Below, piece by piece: positions 1 through 8,463 of a DNA stretch of 64,000 nt. A program made the translations under genes and the position numbers. The notes under the pieces are model-generated. The model was not told where the DNA came from and ran no database searches. It saw only the letters and a list, made by a program, of their open reading frames with translations. The stretch lies in contig CADCDP010000015.1 of NCBI GenBank assembly GCA_902800305.1, positions 33,650 to 97,649 of the forward strand, in the 5' to 3' direction. Origin of the DNA: an uncultured Bacteroidales bacterium. GTDB taxonomy: Bacteria > Bacteroidota > Bacteroidia > Bacteroidales > Bacteroidaceae. How positions within the stretch are numbered: position 1 is the first letter of the stretch; each line of letters starts with the position of its first letter.

Positions 1-261
1 ACAGGCATCGCTGGCTACACACTCACTTTCCATAGCCGTGGGCTCGACCTCGTGCAGCATCAGCCTTTCCGCTCCGCTGAGGATGCCATTCAGAACGGTA
101 ACGACATCAAGAGTTCGACACAGATTGTAGAGTTAAATTCGCAGCGTATGTATGTGAAGGACACAGACAAAGGGAAGGTGCTCATAGCCAAAGTAGAGAA
201 CTTGAAACGTCTCTTGTATGCCTACCGGCATGGATTCATTAAGGAAGTGAATAATCACTAA
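1..261 (+). CDS. C-terminal end of an unidentified protein (5' truncated by the window)
   Basis: The frame is open from the first base to the TAA at 259-261, giving 86 residues, so the gene starts outside the window and only its tail is visible. The GTG at 52 is probably not a start. The tail is soluble and basic, has no membrane segment, and ends in a helical stretch rich in Leu, Tyr and Arg (LLYAYRHGFIKE). I do not recognise a family and give no function. A plus-strand secreted-protein gene follows 43 bases later, so the two could share a transcript. Confidence 0.6.
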   Translation, partial: TGIAGYTLTFHSRGLDLVQHQPFRSAEDAIQNGNDIKSSTQIVELNSQRMYVKDTDKGKVLIAKVENLKRLLYAYRHGFIKEVNNH

Positions 262-304
262 ATAAACAAACTAAACAACCAAACCACTAAAACAATCAAA
301 GCGT

Positions 305-1069
305 ATGAAGAAGCTATTACTCATGGCGGCGATTGCCCTCAGCAGCATCGGCGCAAACGCTCAGCAAAATCTGACGCTGAGCACGTACAAGGGTACAGAC
401 CTTGCAAAGTACACAGGCAAGACACTCAACGTATCGGTAAACCGCTACGTCTTCAACGGATGGAACACCATTTCTCTTCCTTTCGACCTGACGGAAGCAC
501 AAGTGAACGAAGCTTTCGGTAATGACTGTCGGTTGGAAAGACTGGTCGGTGTGGAGAACGATGGTTCAAACATCAGACTGAATTTCCAGGATTGCAAAGC
601 TGAAGGCATTAGGGCTAATGTTCCTTACATCCTGCACTACACGGGCGAAACTGGCACTAAGAGTTTCAAGACTGAGAATGTGGCCGTTTATGACGCTCCT
701 TCTGCCATCACTTTCACGGCTGAAGGTACGGGCGAAACAGTCACGATGGCTTGTGCCAAGACTCAGAAAGCAGCTGAAGGTCTCTATGGCATTTTGGCTA
801 AGGACAACGCTGAGGCAACATTCGTGAATGTGAATTCCATCTCAACAGGTTTCTATGCCACCCGTTGCTACATTCAGCTGTCTAACGGCAACTCGACTTT
901 GCTGACCACTAACCACATCGGTAGCGACGTAACTGACATCAAGTCGGTGGTGAAGGCTGGCGAACGAGTTGAAGTGTACAACCTTTCTGGTGTAAAGGTA
1001 GCTGAAGACGTAAAGGGCCTCAAGAGGGGTATTTACGTAGTAAAGGGTAAGAAGGTGATGGTGAAGTAA
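305..1069 (+). CDS. Secreted protein with C-terminal sorting-tail-like domain
   Basis: A 254-residue protein with a clear signal peptide (MKKLLLMAAIALSSIGANAQ) and cleavage expected after the A-Q pair. The middle contains the GWNTISLPFDLT motif common near the ends of Bacteroidales surface proteins. The last 35 residues (VYNLSGVKVAED, then GIYVVKGKKVMVK) resemble the Por secretion tail of type IX secretion cargo. No catalytic domain is visible, so it is probably a free-standing envelope or surface protein. The start is fixed by the signal peptide, and an A-rich stretch precedes it in place of a Shine-Dalgarno site. It converges with the DUF4468 gene across a large inverted repeat. Confidence 0.75.
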   Translation: MKKLLLMAAIALSSIGANAQQNLTLSTYKGTDLAKYTGKTLNVSVNRYVFNGWNTISLPFDLTEAQVNEAFGNDCRLERLVGVENDGSNIRLNFQDCKAEGIRANVPYILHYTGETGTKSFKTENVAVYDAPSAITFTAEGTGETVTMACAKTQKAAEGLYGILAKDNAEATFVNVNSISTGFYATRCYIQLSNGNSTLLTTNHIGSDVTDIKSVVKAGERVEVYNLSGVKVAEDVKGLKRGIYVVKGKKVMVK

Positions 1070-1095
1070 AGGTTCTTTTTATAAAGATTCTTTTG

Positions 1096-1196
1096 TAAAG
1101 GTTAAAGTTTAAGGTTTAAAGTTTAAAGATGCTAACGCGGTGTTTGCAAACAAACCGCATGGTCTTTAAACTTTAAACCTTAAACTTCAACCTTTA
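1096..1196. terminator. Long inverted repeat between convergent genes
   Basis: Arms 1096-1129 and 1163-1196 are each 34 nt and complementary with one mismatch. Each is built from repeated AAAGTTTAAGG-type units. The 33-nt loop holds a second small inverted repeat (GCGGT...ACCGC). It lies between the stop at 1069 (+) and the stop at 1207 (-), so I read it as a bidirectional terminator, although the arms are A/T rich and there is no classical U run. Confidence 0.6.
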
Positions 1197-1206
1197 CTTT
1201 AAACCA

Positions 1207-1938
1207 TTACCAGTCGTCATCGTCGTTACCTACGATTCCATGCTTCACAGCCTCCTCGACTTTGTCCATAATAGCGTTGGAGTAGGCATGAGCCATGACA
1301 AGAGCTTTGGAGCAGGTACGCTTCTGGGGGTCTTTCTCGACAAAGGGATAGTGCTTGGCTATCTCCCACTGCTCATCGTAGAGGTTGGCATTCGTCTTGT
1401 CTTCTTTCTTACGCTTCGAGTCCCCGTAGGTCTTGTGGTTATCGTCAGTGGGGCTAAGCCATCCACCGCTGATGTCGGCCAGGATGTCGTAGTTCTGCAC
1501 CGTGTAGGTGACACGAATCTTGCCGTCCTTGATGTCGAGACGGATAACAGGGGTGATACTGACGGAGTATTTGTTCAACGTACCTGTATGCTCCACGATG
1601 TTGGCAATAGTGGAGGAAATGATGATGCAACCAGCGTCTTTGTCGTTGAGCGTAATGGCTTGTTTATCCTTAAAGGTAGCTGTAGCCCAATAGTTTAAGG
1701 CAACATAAAGCTGCTGTTTCGTTTTGCCTGGAGCATCAACCACCTGCTGGTAGGTAAGAGAGGCGTTTTTGTCAAGCGTCAGTGTACTGGCCAAATTTGC
1801 CGCAGCTTCAAGCCACTTGTCACCATAGCGTTCCTTAGCGTATTTCTCCAAGTCGGCAGCTTTCATCACTTGGGCTTGTACACTCATTGTGCCGCAGAAC
1901 AGGATGGCGGCAAACATCCATCGAAATAATCTTCTCAT
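1207..1938 (-). CDS. DUF4468 domain-containing secreted protein (TBP-like fold)
   Basis: A 243-residue protein with a signal peptide ending in VQA-Q. Residues of about 75-165 match the DUF4468 pattern seen in many Bacteroidetes proteins: a predicted TBP-like fold with LYVALNYWATATF, a DKDAGCIIISS strand and alternating strands such as GKIRVTYTVQNYDI. The C-terminus is very acidic (NDDDDW). Function is unknown in the family; location is periplasm or outer membrane. The gene stands alone on the minus strand, 74 bases beyond the start of the next minus-strand gene's end, and converges with the sorting-tail gene across the long inverted repeat. Confidence 0.8.
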   Translation of the reverse strand: MRRLFRWMFAAILFCGTMSVQAQVMKAADLEKYAKERYGDKWLEAAANLASTLTLDKNASLTYQQVVDAPGKTKQQLYVALNYWATATFKDKQAITLNDKDAGCIIISSTIANIVEHTGTLNKYSVSITPVIRLDIKDGKIRVTYTVQNYDILADISGGWLSPTDDNHKTYGDSKRKKEDKTNANLYDEQWEIAKHYPFVEKDPQKRTCSKALVMAHAYSNAIMDKVEEAVKHGIVGNDDDDW

Positions 1939-2012
1939 TGTATTACTTTAGTTTTATTGGGTGAAACAAACAAAATTCCTCAATTACTTAGGTAAAGACA
2001 ACGACAGAAGGG

Positions 2013-3542
2013 TTATTCCCCTCTGGCGTTGACATAGTGACCGTCGGGTCCTATCTCCCGACCCTGAATGTTTTTGTCAATAGGATTCTCAGAGAACCAG
2101 TTCTTGGCACCAGATTGGTCGGCAAGGTTGATGGTGCCGAGGTTCTCTGTGGGGTGGTAGATGGCGCAACCAGACAGATAGAACTCATCGTCGAAGTTGA
2201 AGAGTGACGCATCGCCCCAGTTGGCGTAGAAACGACAGTCCTCGAAAACAGTGCCCACGCAGTTCCGACTTTCGACAAGGGAATACTCGCGGTTGTTGAA
2301 GAAGTCGCAGTGGGTGCAGTGGACGGCTTCGGAGTTGCGCAGGGTCATAATGCCATAAGTGCAGTCATGGATTTTGCTGGAAAAAATCGAGAAACTGTTA
2401 GTACCGTCGATGTCGAGTCCATAGGTGCCGCAACCGTAGAGGTCGCAATTGATGACCACGTCTCTCCATCCGCGTGTAATGCCGATAACACCCCCTTCGC
2501 AGTGCCCATCATCGGTGTGGCCAATAGTCAGATTGTCCACCGTACACTGGTCGCAATCTACGAAGCGCAGACAGAAGGCATAGCGAGGTTCCACGACGAT
2601 GCGCGAATTGCCTTCGCCCTCGATAATAAGCTGCTTCATGTTGACGAGGGTCAACTGTCGTCCGTCGAACACTTCTTCACTGACCACCACTGCACGACCT
2701 TCGTGGATTCCGTTGGACACATCGGGCATCCACATCTTGTAGCGCGTACGGAAGAGGCTCTCATCATTGAGCATCGGTGTCAGGTTAATCTCCGTGTTCT
2801 TGGCCACCAGCACATTGCGGTTGGAGCCAAGGGCATTGAGGAACTGTTCGGCGGTATAAACACGGATGTAGTCATCGTCCTTGTACTTGATGGTCTCGCC
2901 AAAACTGCCTGTGGGAGCTGACACTTGCACGTTGCCAGCAGGACGGCCTAATTGCTCCTGATGGAATTGGGAACCATCCCACTTCATCAGTATCTGCACT
3001 TCGCTTTGCGGGGCATGGATGGTAGCCATGATGTCCTTGCCCGATTGTGGCAAGACGTAAGAAACTACTTGACTGACGTTGATGGCAGCACCGATGTCCT
3101 GTCTCGACAACCACTTCATGGTCTTCGTCTGGTTGTCGTAGAGGTAGAACTTGAGCGTGGTGTATTCCGAAATGACAGGATGCCCTTGTTCCACCCAACC
3201 ACTGTTCAAGGCCACAATCTTCTGCTTTTGGTTGGCGCAGTTCCAGTAGCAGAACTCCACGTAACAGTAAGTGTTGGCCGTATAGTGTTTGTCGAAACGG
3301 GCAAAGCCGTTCTTCACGTCCACGGTGAAAGCGACACCATCTTCCAACGGTTTGCCTTGCCGACGGCGTGTCCAGTTCTCAGTGACATCTTTGACAAGTT
3401 CATCGCCATCATGGGAAAGTGCAGCTGTCACGAAGTCATTAATGGTGGGTCTTGCACCCGAAAAGTTGACGCGGATATTCTGTTGCGCCATCACTGACAG
3501 GCTCATCACAAGAGCCGTAGCCATAAGAATATATTTCTTCAT
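2013..3542 (-). CDS. Secreted right-handed beta-helix protein
   Basis: About 509 residues. I choose the ATG at 3542 because it begins a proper signal peptide (MKKYILMATALVMSLSVMAQ); the ATG at 3578 only adds a charged 12-residue extension. Residues 240-290 introduce the repeat region. From about 300 to 470 the sequence has the short repeating strands and turns of a right-handed parallel beta-helix (LRFVDCDQCTVDNLTIG, VVINCDLYGCGTYGLDIDG, KIHDCTYGIMTLRNSEAV), as in NosD or pectate-lyase-like proteins. I see no clear catalytic set, so substrate and reaction are open; carbohydrate binding or cleavage is possible. It is followed by no close partner and lies just downstream of the TMEM43 homologue on the same strand (44-base gap). 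Confidence 0.7.
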   Translation of the reverse strand: MKKYILMATALVMSLSVMAQQNIRVNFSGARPTINDFVTAALSHDGDELVKDVTENWTRRRQGKPLEDGVAFTVDVKNGFARFDKHYTANTYCYVEFCYWNCANQKQKIVALNSGWVEQGHPVISEYTTLKFYLYDNQTKTMKWLSRQDIGAAINVSQVVSYVLPQSGKDIMATIHAPQSEVQILMKWDGSQFHQEQLGRPAGNVQVSAPTGSFGETIKYKDDDYIRVYTAEQFLNALGSNRNVLVAKNTEINLTPMLNDESLFRTRYKMWMPDVSNGIHEGRAVVVSEEVFDGRQLTLVNMKQLIIEGEGNSRIVVEPRYAFCLRFVDCDQCTVDNLTIGHTDDGHCEGGVIGITRGWRDVVINCDLYGCGTYGLDIDGTNSFSIFSSKIHDCTYGIMTLRNSEAVHCTHCDFFNNREYSLVESRNCVGTVFEDCRFYANWGDASLFNFDDEFYLSGCAIYHPTENLGTINLADQSGAKNWFSENPIDKNIQGREIGPDGHYVNARGE

Positions 3543-3586
3543 TTTCTTATCTGGATAATATCGATTGATTAGTTTCATGCGTTTTT

Positions 3587-4798
3587 CTATTTAGCCTTGG
3601 CACGTGCAGCCAGTTCCTTCAGTTTGTCCTTACCCTTGAAAGCGAAGACCCAAATGAGGAAACCAGCAAGCACCAAAAGGGTGATGCCAATAAGCGGACG
3701 ATAGAACAGCCATGCCAATGCTATGACGAGAAGACTCCATACGAGGCCGACTACGGTGCATACGATGCTGACGCCCCATCCGAAAATGCTTGAGATGAAC
3801 GGCACCACCTTCAGAATGGTCTCGACGAAACCGAAGAGTCCCTTCAAACCTGCAATGACCAGTATCACACCCAGAATGCGTAAGCCCCAAAGCCACATGG
3901 AGTTAGTGCTGTGTTCACCCTCAAAAATCTCGTCGGCATCCACTTTGCCCATGACAAGCCGCTGGAACCGTTTGCCATTCTTCGCTTTGTAAGCTTTAAA
4001 GGTGTCGCCATGCACCTGTGCCACTATCGTCACCTTGGCTGGCACAATCTTCTCGAACGTCACACGCACGTCACCCACTGAAGGATCGGAAGAAGAAAGA
4101 CCATAGTATATTTCCCCGTCACCCACATGGACGTATTCCAGAGAGTCGGCCAAGTTGCCTTGCTGACACAAAGCTTCGTTCATCGCAGCAATCTGTACAG
4201 AGTCAAAGGAAAGTTCCATCGGTTCCTTCGATGAAATGGAGTGAATCAGTGTCTCGTTCAGGGTGTAAGCACCAAACGTCACGTTCTCAGCCCATTGCTC
4301 TTCTGGCTCCACAGTGGTCAACACAAAGTTCTTCTGCTGATATGCTGGGTCGTGGAATTTCGCCGAGTTGACAGGGCTATTCGTCCACTCTTGCGAATAG
4401 GTATAAGTGGTAGTCGTCACTTCCTTACCACCTAATTTGTCTTCCTTCTCCTCATCGGAGTGTTCCACCCACTGATAGTACTCCACATGACGTTGCAACG
4501 AGATAGCCACCGCACCGATACCATACTGACGGTCGCTGAGTGAGTCCTCTGTCGTAGCCAAAGCCGAGGCACACACCAATTCGCCATCCAGCGAAGCATC
4601 CTTCTTGTTTGGGTTTTCCATCTCCACGTAAGCCCCTTCCACTTCGTCGAGCATTTTGTCGGTCTTCACTGCTCTGCCTTCGTTCCACCACAACAAAACC
4701 GTGGCGGCACAGAACAACAAAAAGCCTGAACCAATACTTCGGAACGAACGTCCCACGCGCGTTCCATAACCTGTCGTTTTTACTTCTTGATAAGCCAT
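3587..4798 (-). CDS. TMEM43 (LUMA) family membrane protein
   Basis: A 403-residue protein with the TMEM43/DUF1625 layout: one N-terminal membrane helix (about 22-40, GFLLFCAATVLLWWNEGRAV), a large extracytoplasmic domain (about 45-300), and a C-terminal cluster of three or four helices (about 305-385). The WWNEGRAV signature right after the first helix is typical of the family, best known from human LUMA of the inner nuclear membrane. Bacterial members are uncharacterised, so no role is claimed. It heads a minus-strand pair with the beta-helix gene. A possible promoter lies at 4883-4890. Confidence 0.85.
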   Translation of the reverse strand: MAYQEVKTTGYGTRVGRSFRSIGSGFLLFCAATVLLWWNEGRAVKTDKMLDEVEGAYVEMENPNKKDASLDGELVCASALATTEDSLSDRQYGIGAVAISLQRHVEYYQWVEHSDEEKEDKLGGKEVTTTTYTYSQEWTNSPVNSAKFHDPAYQQKNFVLTTVEPEEQWAENVTFGAYTLNETLIHSISSKEPMELSFDSVQIAAMNEALCQQGNLADSLEYVHVGDGEIYYGLSSSDPSVGDVRVTFEKIVPAKVTIVAQVHGDTFKAYKAKNGKRFQRLVMGKVDADEIFEGEHSTNSMWLWGLRILGVILVIAGLKGLFGFVETILKVVPFISSIFGWGVSIVCTVVGLVWSLLVIALAWLFYRPLIGITLLVLAGFLIWVFAFKGKDKLKELAARAKAK

Positions 4799-4882
4799 AA
4801 TACAATTTCTGTTTTTAATGAATATAGTTTTTTCTCTTGATTCTCTGTAACAATCTTGCCGTTCATCACACGAAACGCATTA

Positions 4883-4890
4883 CAAATTTA
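4883..4890 (-). promoter_or_regulatory. Possible Bacteroidetes -7 box for the TMEM43 homologue
   Basis: The minus strand reads TAAATTTG, which fits TAnnTTTG, about 85 bases upstream of the ATG at 4798. I do not see a well-spaced -33 TTG, so this is a weak call. Confidence 0.35.
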
Positions 4891-4972
4891 GTGACAATCC
4901 CACAAAAAACTATCCTTTTTATGTTAAAAACGAACTTTTTGAGAGAAAAAAGCCTTTTTTTTCGTCTTTTTG

Positions 4973-5003
4973 TTTGTCAGTTCAATAAAAAGCCGTTACT
5001 TTG
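4973..5003 (+). promoter_or_regulatory. trp operon promoter
   Basis: A TTTG at 4973-4976 and TTACTTTG at 4996-5003 are separated by 19 bases, the expected Bacteroidetes -33/-7 spacing (consensus TTTG and TAnnTTTG). Transcription should begin near 5010, about 20 bases before the leader peptide start and about 200 before trpB. Confidence 0.75.
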
Positions 5004-5029
5004 CAACCGAAATAAAAATTTCACTGGAA

Positions 5030-5089
5030 ATGACTAAGAAGTTTAACGCATATTGGTGGTGGCGTAACTTGGGATTCAAAAAATCGTAA
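5030..5089 (+). CDS. trpL: trp leader peptide (attenuation control)
   Basis: A 19-residue ORF, MTKKFNAYWWWRNLGFKKS, lies between the trp promoter and a strong terminator. Its three tandem Trp codons (5054-5062) are the mark of a transcription attenuation leader: ribosomes stall there when charged tRNA-Trp is scarce and so change the folding of the downstream RNA. The bases spanning the Trp codons (ATTGG, 5052-5056) can pair with CCAAT at 5092-5096, which would be a protective 1:2 stem. I could not identify the antiterminator strand with confidence. Confidence 0.85.
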   Translation: MTKKFNAYWWWRNLGFKKS

Positions 5090-5136
5090 GTCCAATGGTC
5101 ATACCCCTATGCAAAGACAAACATAAAGCATAGCAC

Positions 5137-5170
5137 AAAAGAGCCTATCGTACTTGCGATAGGCTCTTTT
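5137..5170 (+). terminator. trp attenuator terminator hairpin
   Basis: Perfect 14-bp stem: arms 5137-5150 and 5157-5170 around a 6-nt TACTTG loop, followed by CTTTTAT. It lies 47 bases after the leader-peptide stop and 40 before trpB. A second small hairpin (CTATGC 5107-5112 with GCATAG 5128-5133) sits between the leader ORF and this terminator and may be a pause or competing structure. Confidence 0.85.
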
Positions 5171-5210
5171 CTTTTATCGGATTGTAAATATAATTAAATA
5201 GTAAATATAC

Positions 5211-6407
5211 ATGACTTATCAAGTAGATGAAAATGGCTTCTACGGACAGTTCGGTGGAGCCTACATTCCTGAGATTCTCTACAAGACCGTGGAGGACTTG
5301 AAGAAAGCTTATCTCCCCATCTTGGAGAGTGAAGAGTTCAAACGTGAGTACCATGCCCTGCTAAAAGATTATGTGGGTCGCCCTTCCCCACTCTATTATG
5401 CCAAACGCATGAGTGAGAAGTACGGTTGCCAACTCTATCTGAAGCGCGAAGACCTCAACCACACGGGTGCCCACAAAATCAACAATGCGCTCGGTCAGAT
5501 TCTCCTTGCCAAGAAATTAGGCAAGACACGCATCATTGCCGAGACAGGTGCTGGTCAGCATGGTGTGGCAACCGCCACTGCTTGTGCGCTCATGGATATG
5601 CCTTGCACGGTGTATCAAGGTGCTCTCGATGTACAGCGTCAACATGTGAACGTGGAACGCATGAAGATGTTAGGTGCAACCGTTGTACCTGTGGAGAGTG
5701 GTAACAAGACCCTCAAGGATGCCACGAACGAAGCCATCCGCGACTGGTGCTGCCACCCTGCCGACACATTTTATATTATAGGAAGCACGGTGGGGCCTCA
5801 TCCTTATCCTGACATGGTGGCACGTTTACAATCAGTCATTTCGGAGGAAATCAAATGGCAGCTTGAAGAGAAGATTGGCAGAAATTACCCTGATTACTTG
5901 ATGGCATGTGTGGGTGGAGGAAGCAATGCTGCTGGTACCATCTACCACTACATCGACGATGAACGAGTGAAGATTATCCTTGGAGAAGCTGGAGGTCTGG
6001 GTATCGAAAGTGGTCAGACAGCTGCCAGCATGCAGGTGGGTACCATCGGTATCTTGCACGGCAGCCGCATCAAGCTGATGCAGACAGAGGATGGCCAAAT
6101 CATCGAGCCTTATTCCATCTCTGCGGGTCTCGACTATCCAGGCACAGGCCCTATCCACTGCAACCTCTACGAGACAGGACGCGCACAAGTGCTCCCTGCC
6201 AACGACGATGAGGCTCTCTGTGCAGCCTTCGAACTGACTCGCATGGAAGGCATCATTCCAGCCCTCGAAAGTGCCCATGCCTTGGCATTGCTGCCCAAAG
6301 TGAAAGACCAATTTACGAAGGACACCGTGGTGGTGCTCACCGTCAGCGGAAGAGGCGACAAGGACTTGGACACCTATTTGAAAAATGCACAATACATTAT
6401 CAATTAA
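5211..6407 (+). CDS. trpB: Tryptophan synthase beta chain
   Basis: A 398-residue PLP enzyme that joins indole and L-serine to form tryptophan. The PLP lysine lies in [11 protein letters not shown] (about residues 84-94), and the phosphate-binding loop GGGSNAAG lies near 235-242. The length is normal for TrpB1. It is the first structural gene after the attenuator and is followed after 20 bases by trpE, so the whole operon B-E-G-D-C-F-A is read from one promoter. Having trpB first and trpA last is common in Bacteroidetes. The ATG at 5211 is the only sensible start. Confidence 0.97.
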   Translation: MTYQVDENGFYGQFGGAYIPEILYKTVEDLKKAYLPILESEEFKREYHALLKDYVGRPSPLYYAKRMSEKYGCQLYLKREDLNHTGAHKINNALGQILLAKKLGKTRIIAETGAGQHGVATATACALMDMPCTVYQGALDVQRQHVNVERMKMLGATVVPVESGNKTLKDATNEAIRDWCCHPADTFYIIGSTVGPHPYPDMVARLQSVISEEIKWQLEEKIGRNYPDYLMACVGGGSNAAGTIYHYIDDERVKIILGEAGGLGIESGQTAASMQVGTIGILHGSRIKLMQTEDGQIIEPYSISAGLDYPGTGPIHCNLYETGRAQVLPANDDEALCAAFELTRMEGIIPALESAHALALLPKVKDQFTKDTVVVLTVSGRGDKDLDTYLKNAQYIIN

Positions 6408-6427
6408 TTTAAAGCCACAACACAAAT

Positions 6428-7858
6428 ATGTACAACTATCGCACAGTCTCCAAAAAGATTCTTGGCGACCTCAACACACCCGTGAGCGTTTATCTCCGTG
6501 TACGTGATGCCTATCCGCAGAGTGCCCTGATGGAATGCTCTGACTATCACGACGGTAAGAATTCTCGTTCCTTCATCTGTCTGCACCCAATCGGCAGCGT
6601 ATCGGTGGAACATGGTGTGGGCGTGATGAAGTTCCCTGATGGAGAAGAGACACACACTCCCATCACCAATGCTGACGACACGGCTCAGCTCATCAACGAG
6701 TTTCTTGGCAATTTCAACATTGAAGGCACTAACAAGACTGATTGTGGCATCTTTGGCTATACCACCTTCAATGCCGTACGCTACTTCGAACACATCGACG
6801 TGAAGGACGAGACACAAGCAGAGAACGATGCACCCGACCTCCTTTACATCCTCTATAAGGACTACATCATCTTCGACCACTTCAAAAACGAGGTGACACT
6901 CATCGAACTGTTGGCAGATGGTGAAGAAGACGACCTCGACCAACTGGAGCACGATGTAAACAACCGCCCCTATCAGCAGTACGGGTTCCATCCTGTGGGC
7001 GACTACACCTCCACGCTGACGGACGATGAACACCGTGAGAACATCCGTCGAGGCATTAAGCATTGTCTGCGTGGCGATGTCTTCCAGATTGTGCTTTCCC
7101 GTCGATTCAAGCAGAAGTACGAAGGCGATGACTTCAAGCTCTATCGTGCTCTCCGCAGCATCAACCCCTCACCTTATCTCTTTTACATGGACTTCGGAGG
7201 TTTCCGTATCTTCGGCAGCAGTCCTGAGACGCATTGCCGCATTGAGGCTGTGTCCTCCAGTTCTCCCACAGGAGCCACCCCTTCCTTCCGTGCCTACATC
7301 GACCCTATCGCTGGCACCACTAAGCGCACAGGCGATGAGGAACAAGACCGTCAGAATGCGCTCTATCTAAAGAACGACCCGAAGGAGAATGCCGAGCACG
7401 TGATGCTGGTAGATTTGGCAAGAAATGACCTCAGCCGTAACTGCCACGATGTGAAGGTGGACTTCTATAAGGACATGCAGTTCTACAGCCACGTCATCCA
7501 TCTTGTATCTCGCGTAAGTGGCACACTGAACGAGGGTGCTGACCCCGTAAAAGCCTTCATCGACACCTTCCCTGCCGGTACATTGTCTGGCGCACCAAAG
7601 GTTCGTGCCATGCAGCTCATCAGCGAATACGAGCCACACAATCGTGGTGCATACGGCGGCTGTGTAGGCAGCATCGGCTTCGATGGTAGCCTGAACCAAG
7701 CCATCACCATCCGCACGTTCGTCAGTCGCAACAGCGAACTATGGTTCCAAGCCGGTGGCGGCATCGTTGCCAAGAGCGATGTGGAGTACGAACTCCAAGA
7801 AGTGAACAACAAACTGGGCGCACTCCGCAAGGCCATCGCCATTGCCGAAAAGCTTTAG
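6428..7858 (+). CDS. trpE: Anthranilate synthase component I
   Basis: A 476-residue enzyme that turns chorismate into anthranilate with ammonia from TrpG. The chorismate-binding C-terminal half holds FRIFGSSPE, IAGTTKRTGDEE and GTLSGAPKVRAM, all typical of TrpE/PabB, and ends with the QAGGGIVAKSD segment. Its place in a complete trp operon, next to trpG and trpD, favours TrpE over PabB. The N-terminal tryptophan-sensing region is present by length. The spacer after it begins a run of CACCCCATTAA-like units. Confidence 0.95.
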   Translation: MYNYRTVSKKILGDLNTPVSVYLRVRDAYPQSALMECSDYHDGKNSRSFICLHPIGSVSVEHGVGVMKFPDGEETHTPITNADDTAQLINEFLGNFNIEGTNKTDCGIFGYTTFNAVRYFEHIDVKDETQAENDAPDLLYILYKDYIIFDHFKNEVTLIELLADGEEDDLDQLEHDVNNRPYQQYGFHPVGDYTSTLTDDEHRENIRRGIKHCLRGDVFQIVLSRRFKQKYEGDDFKLYRALRSINPSPYLFYMDFGGFRIFGSSPETHCRIEAVSSSSPTGATPSFRAYIDPIAGTTKRTGDEEQDRQNALYLKNDPKENAEHVMLVDLARNDLSRNCHDVKVDFYKDMQFYSHVIHLVSRVSGTLNEGADPVKAFIDTFPAGTLSGAPKVRAMQLISEYEPHNRGAYGGCVGSIGFDGSLNQAITIRTFVSRNSELWFQAGGGIVAKSDVEYELQEVNNKLGALRKAIAIAEKL

Positions 7859-7892
7859 TCCTCCCATTCACCCCATTAAATCCATTCACCCC

Positions 7893-8456
7893 ATGAACAT
7901 AGTAATCATCGATAATTACGACTCATTCACCTACAATCTGAGTCATCTCGTCAAGGCTTTGGGAGCCGAAGTGACCGTCTATCGCAACGACCAGTTCCAA
8001 ATGGAGCAACTGGAGGCTTTCGACAAGATTATCCTCTCCCCTGGCCCTGGCATCCCTTCCGAAGCAGGTCTGCTGCTCGACGTCATCAAAGCATACGCTG
8101 GCAAGAAGCCCATTCTCGGTGTGTGCCTTGGTCATCAAGCCATTGGCGAAAGCTTTGGTGGACACTTGACCAACCTTTCCGAAGTGTATCACGGCGTGGC
8201 AACGCCTACCACCATCACCGTCCGTGATTACCTCTTCGAAGGACTACCCGAACGCATTGAGGTGGGACGCTACCACTCGTGGGTGGTCGATGCCAAGAGC
8301 CTACCTGACTGCCTCGAAGTGACCAGCGTTTCCGACGAAGGCTTCATCATGTCCCTACGACACAAGGAGTACGACATCCGAGGCATTCAGTACCACCCCG
8401 AAAGCGTACTTACTCCTGAAGGTAAAACAATCATAAACAACTGGTTAAAACACTAA
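7893..8456 (+). CDS. trpG: Anthranilate synthase component II (glutamine amidotransferase)
   Basis: About 187 residues from the ATG at 7893, chosen because MNIVIIDNYDSFTYNL is the usual TrpG/PabA start. The open frame extends upstream to 7842, but that overlaps the end of trpE and does not look like protein. The class I amidotransferase triad is visible: nucleophile Cys in GVCLGHQA, and His and Glu in QYHPESVL. It supplies ammonia to TrpE. It is followed by trpD after 7 bases, consistent with translational coupling. Confidence 0.95.
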   Translation: MNIVIIDNYDSFTYNLSHLVKALGAEVTVYRNDQFQMEQLEAFDKIILSPGPGIPSEAGLLLDVIKAYAGKKPILGVCLGHQAIGESFGGHLTNLSEVYHGVATPTTITVRDYLFEGLPERIEVGRYHSWVVDAKSLPDCLEVTSVSDEGFIMSLRHKEYDIRGIQYHPESVLTPEGKTIINNWLKH

Positions 8457-8463
8457 ACACGAT

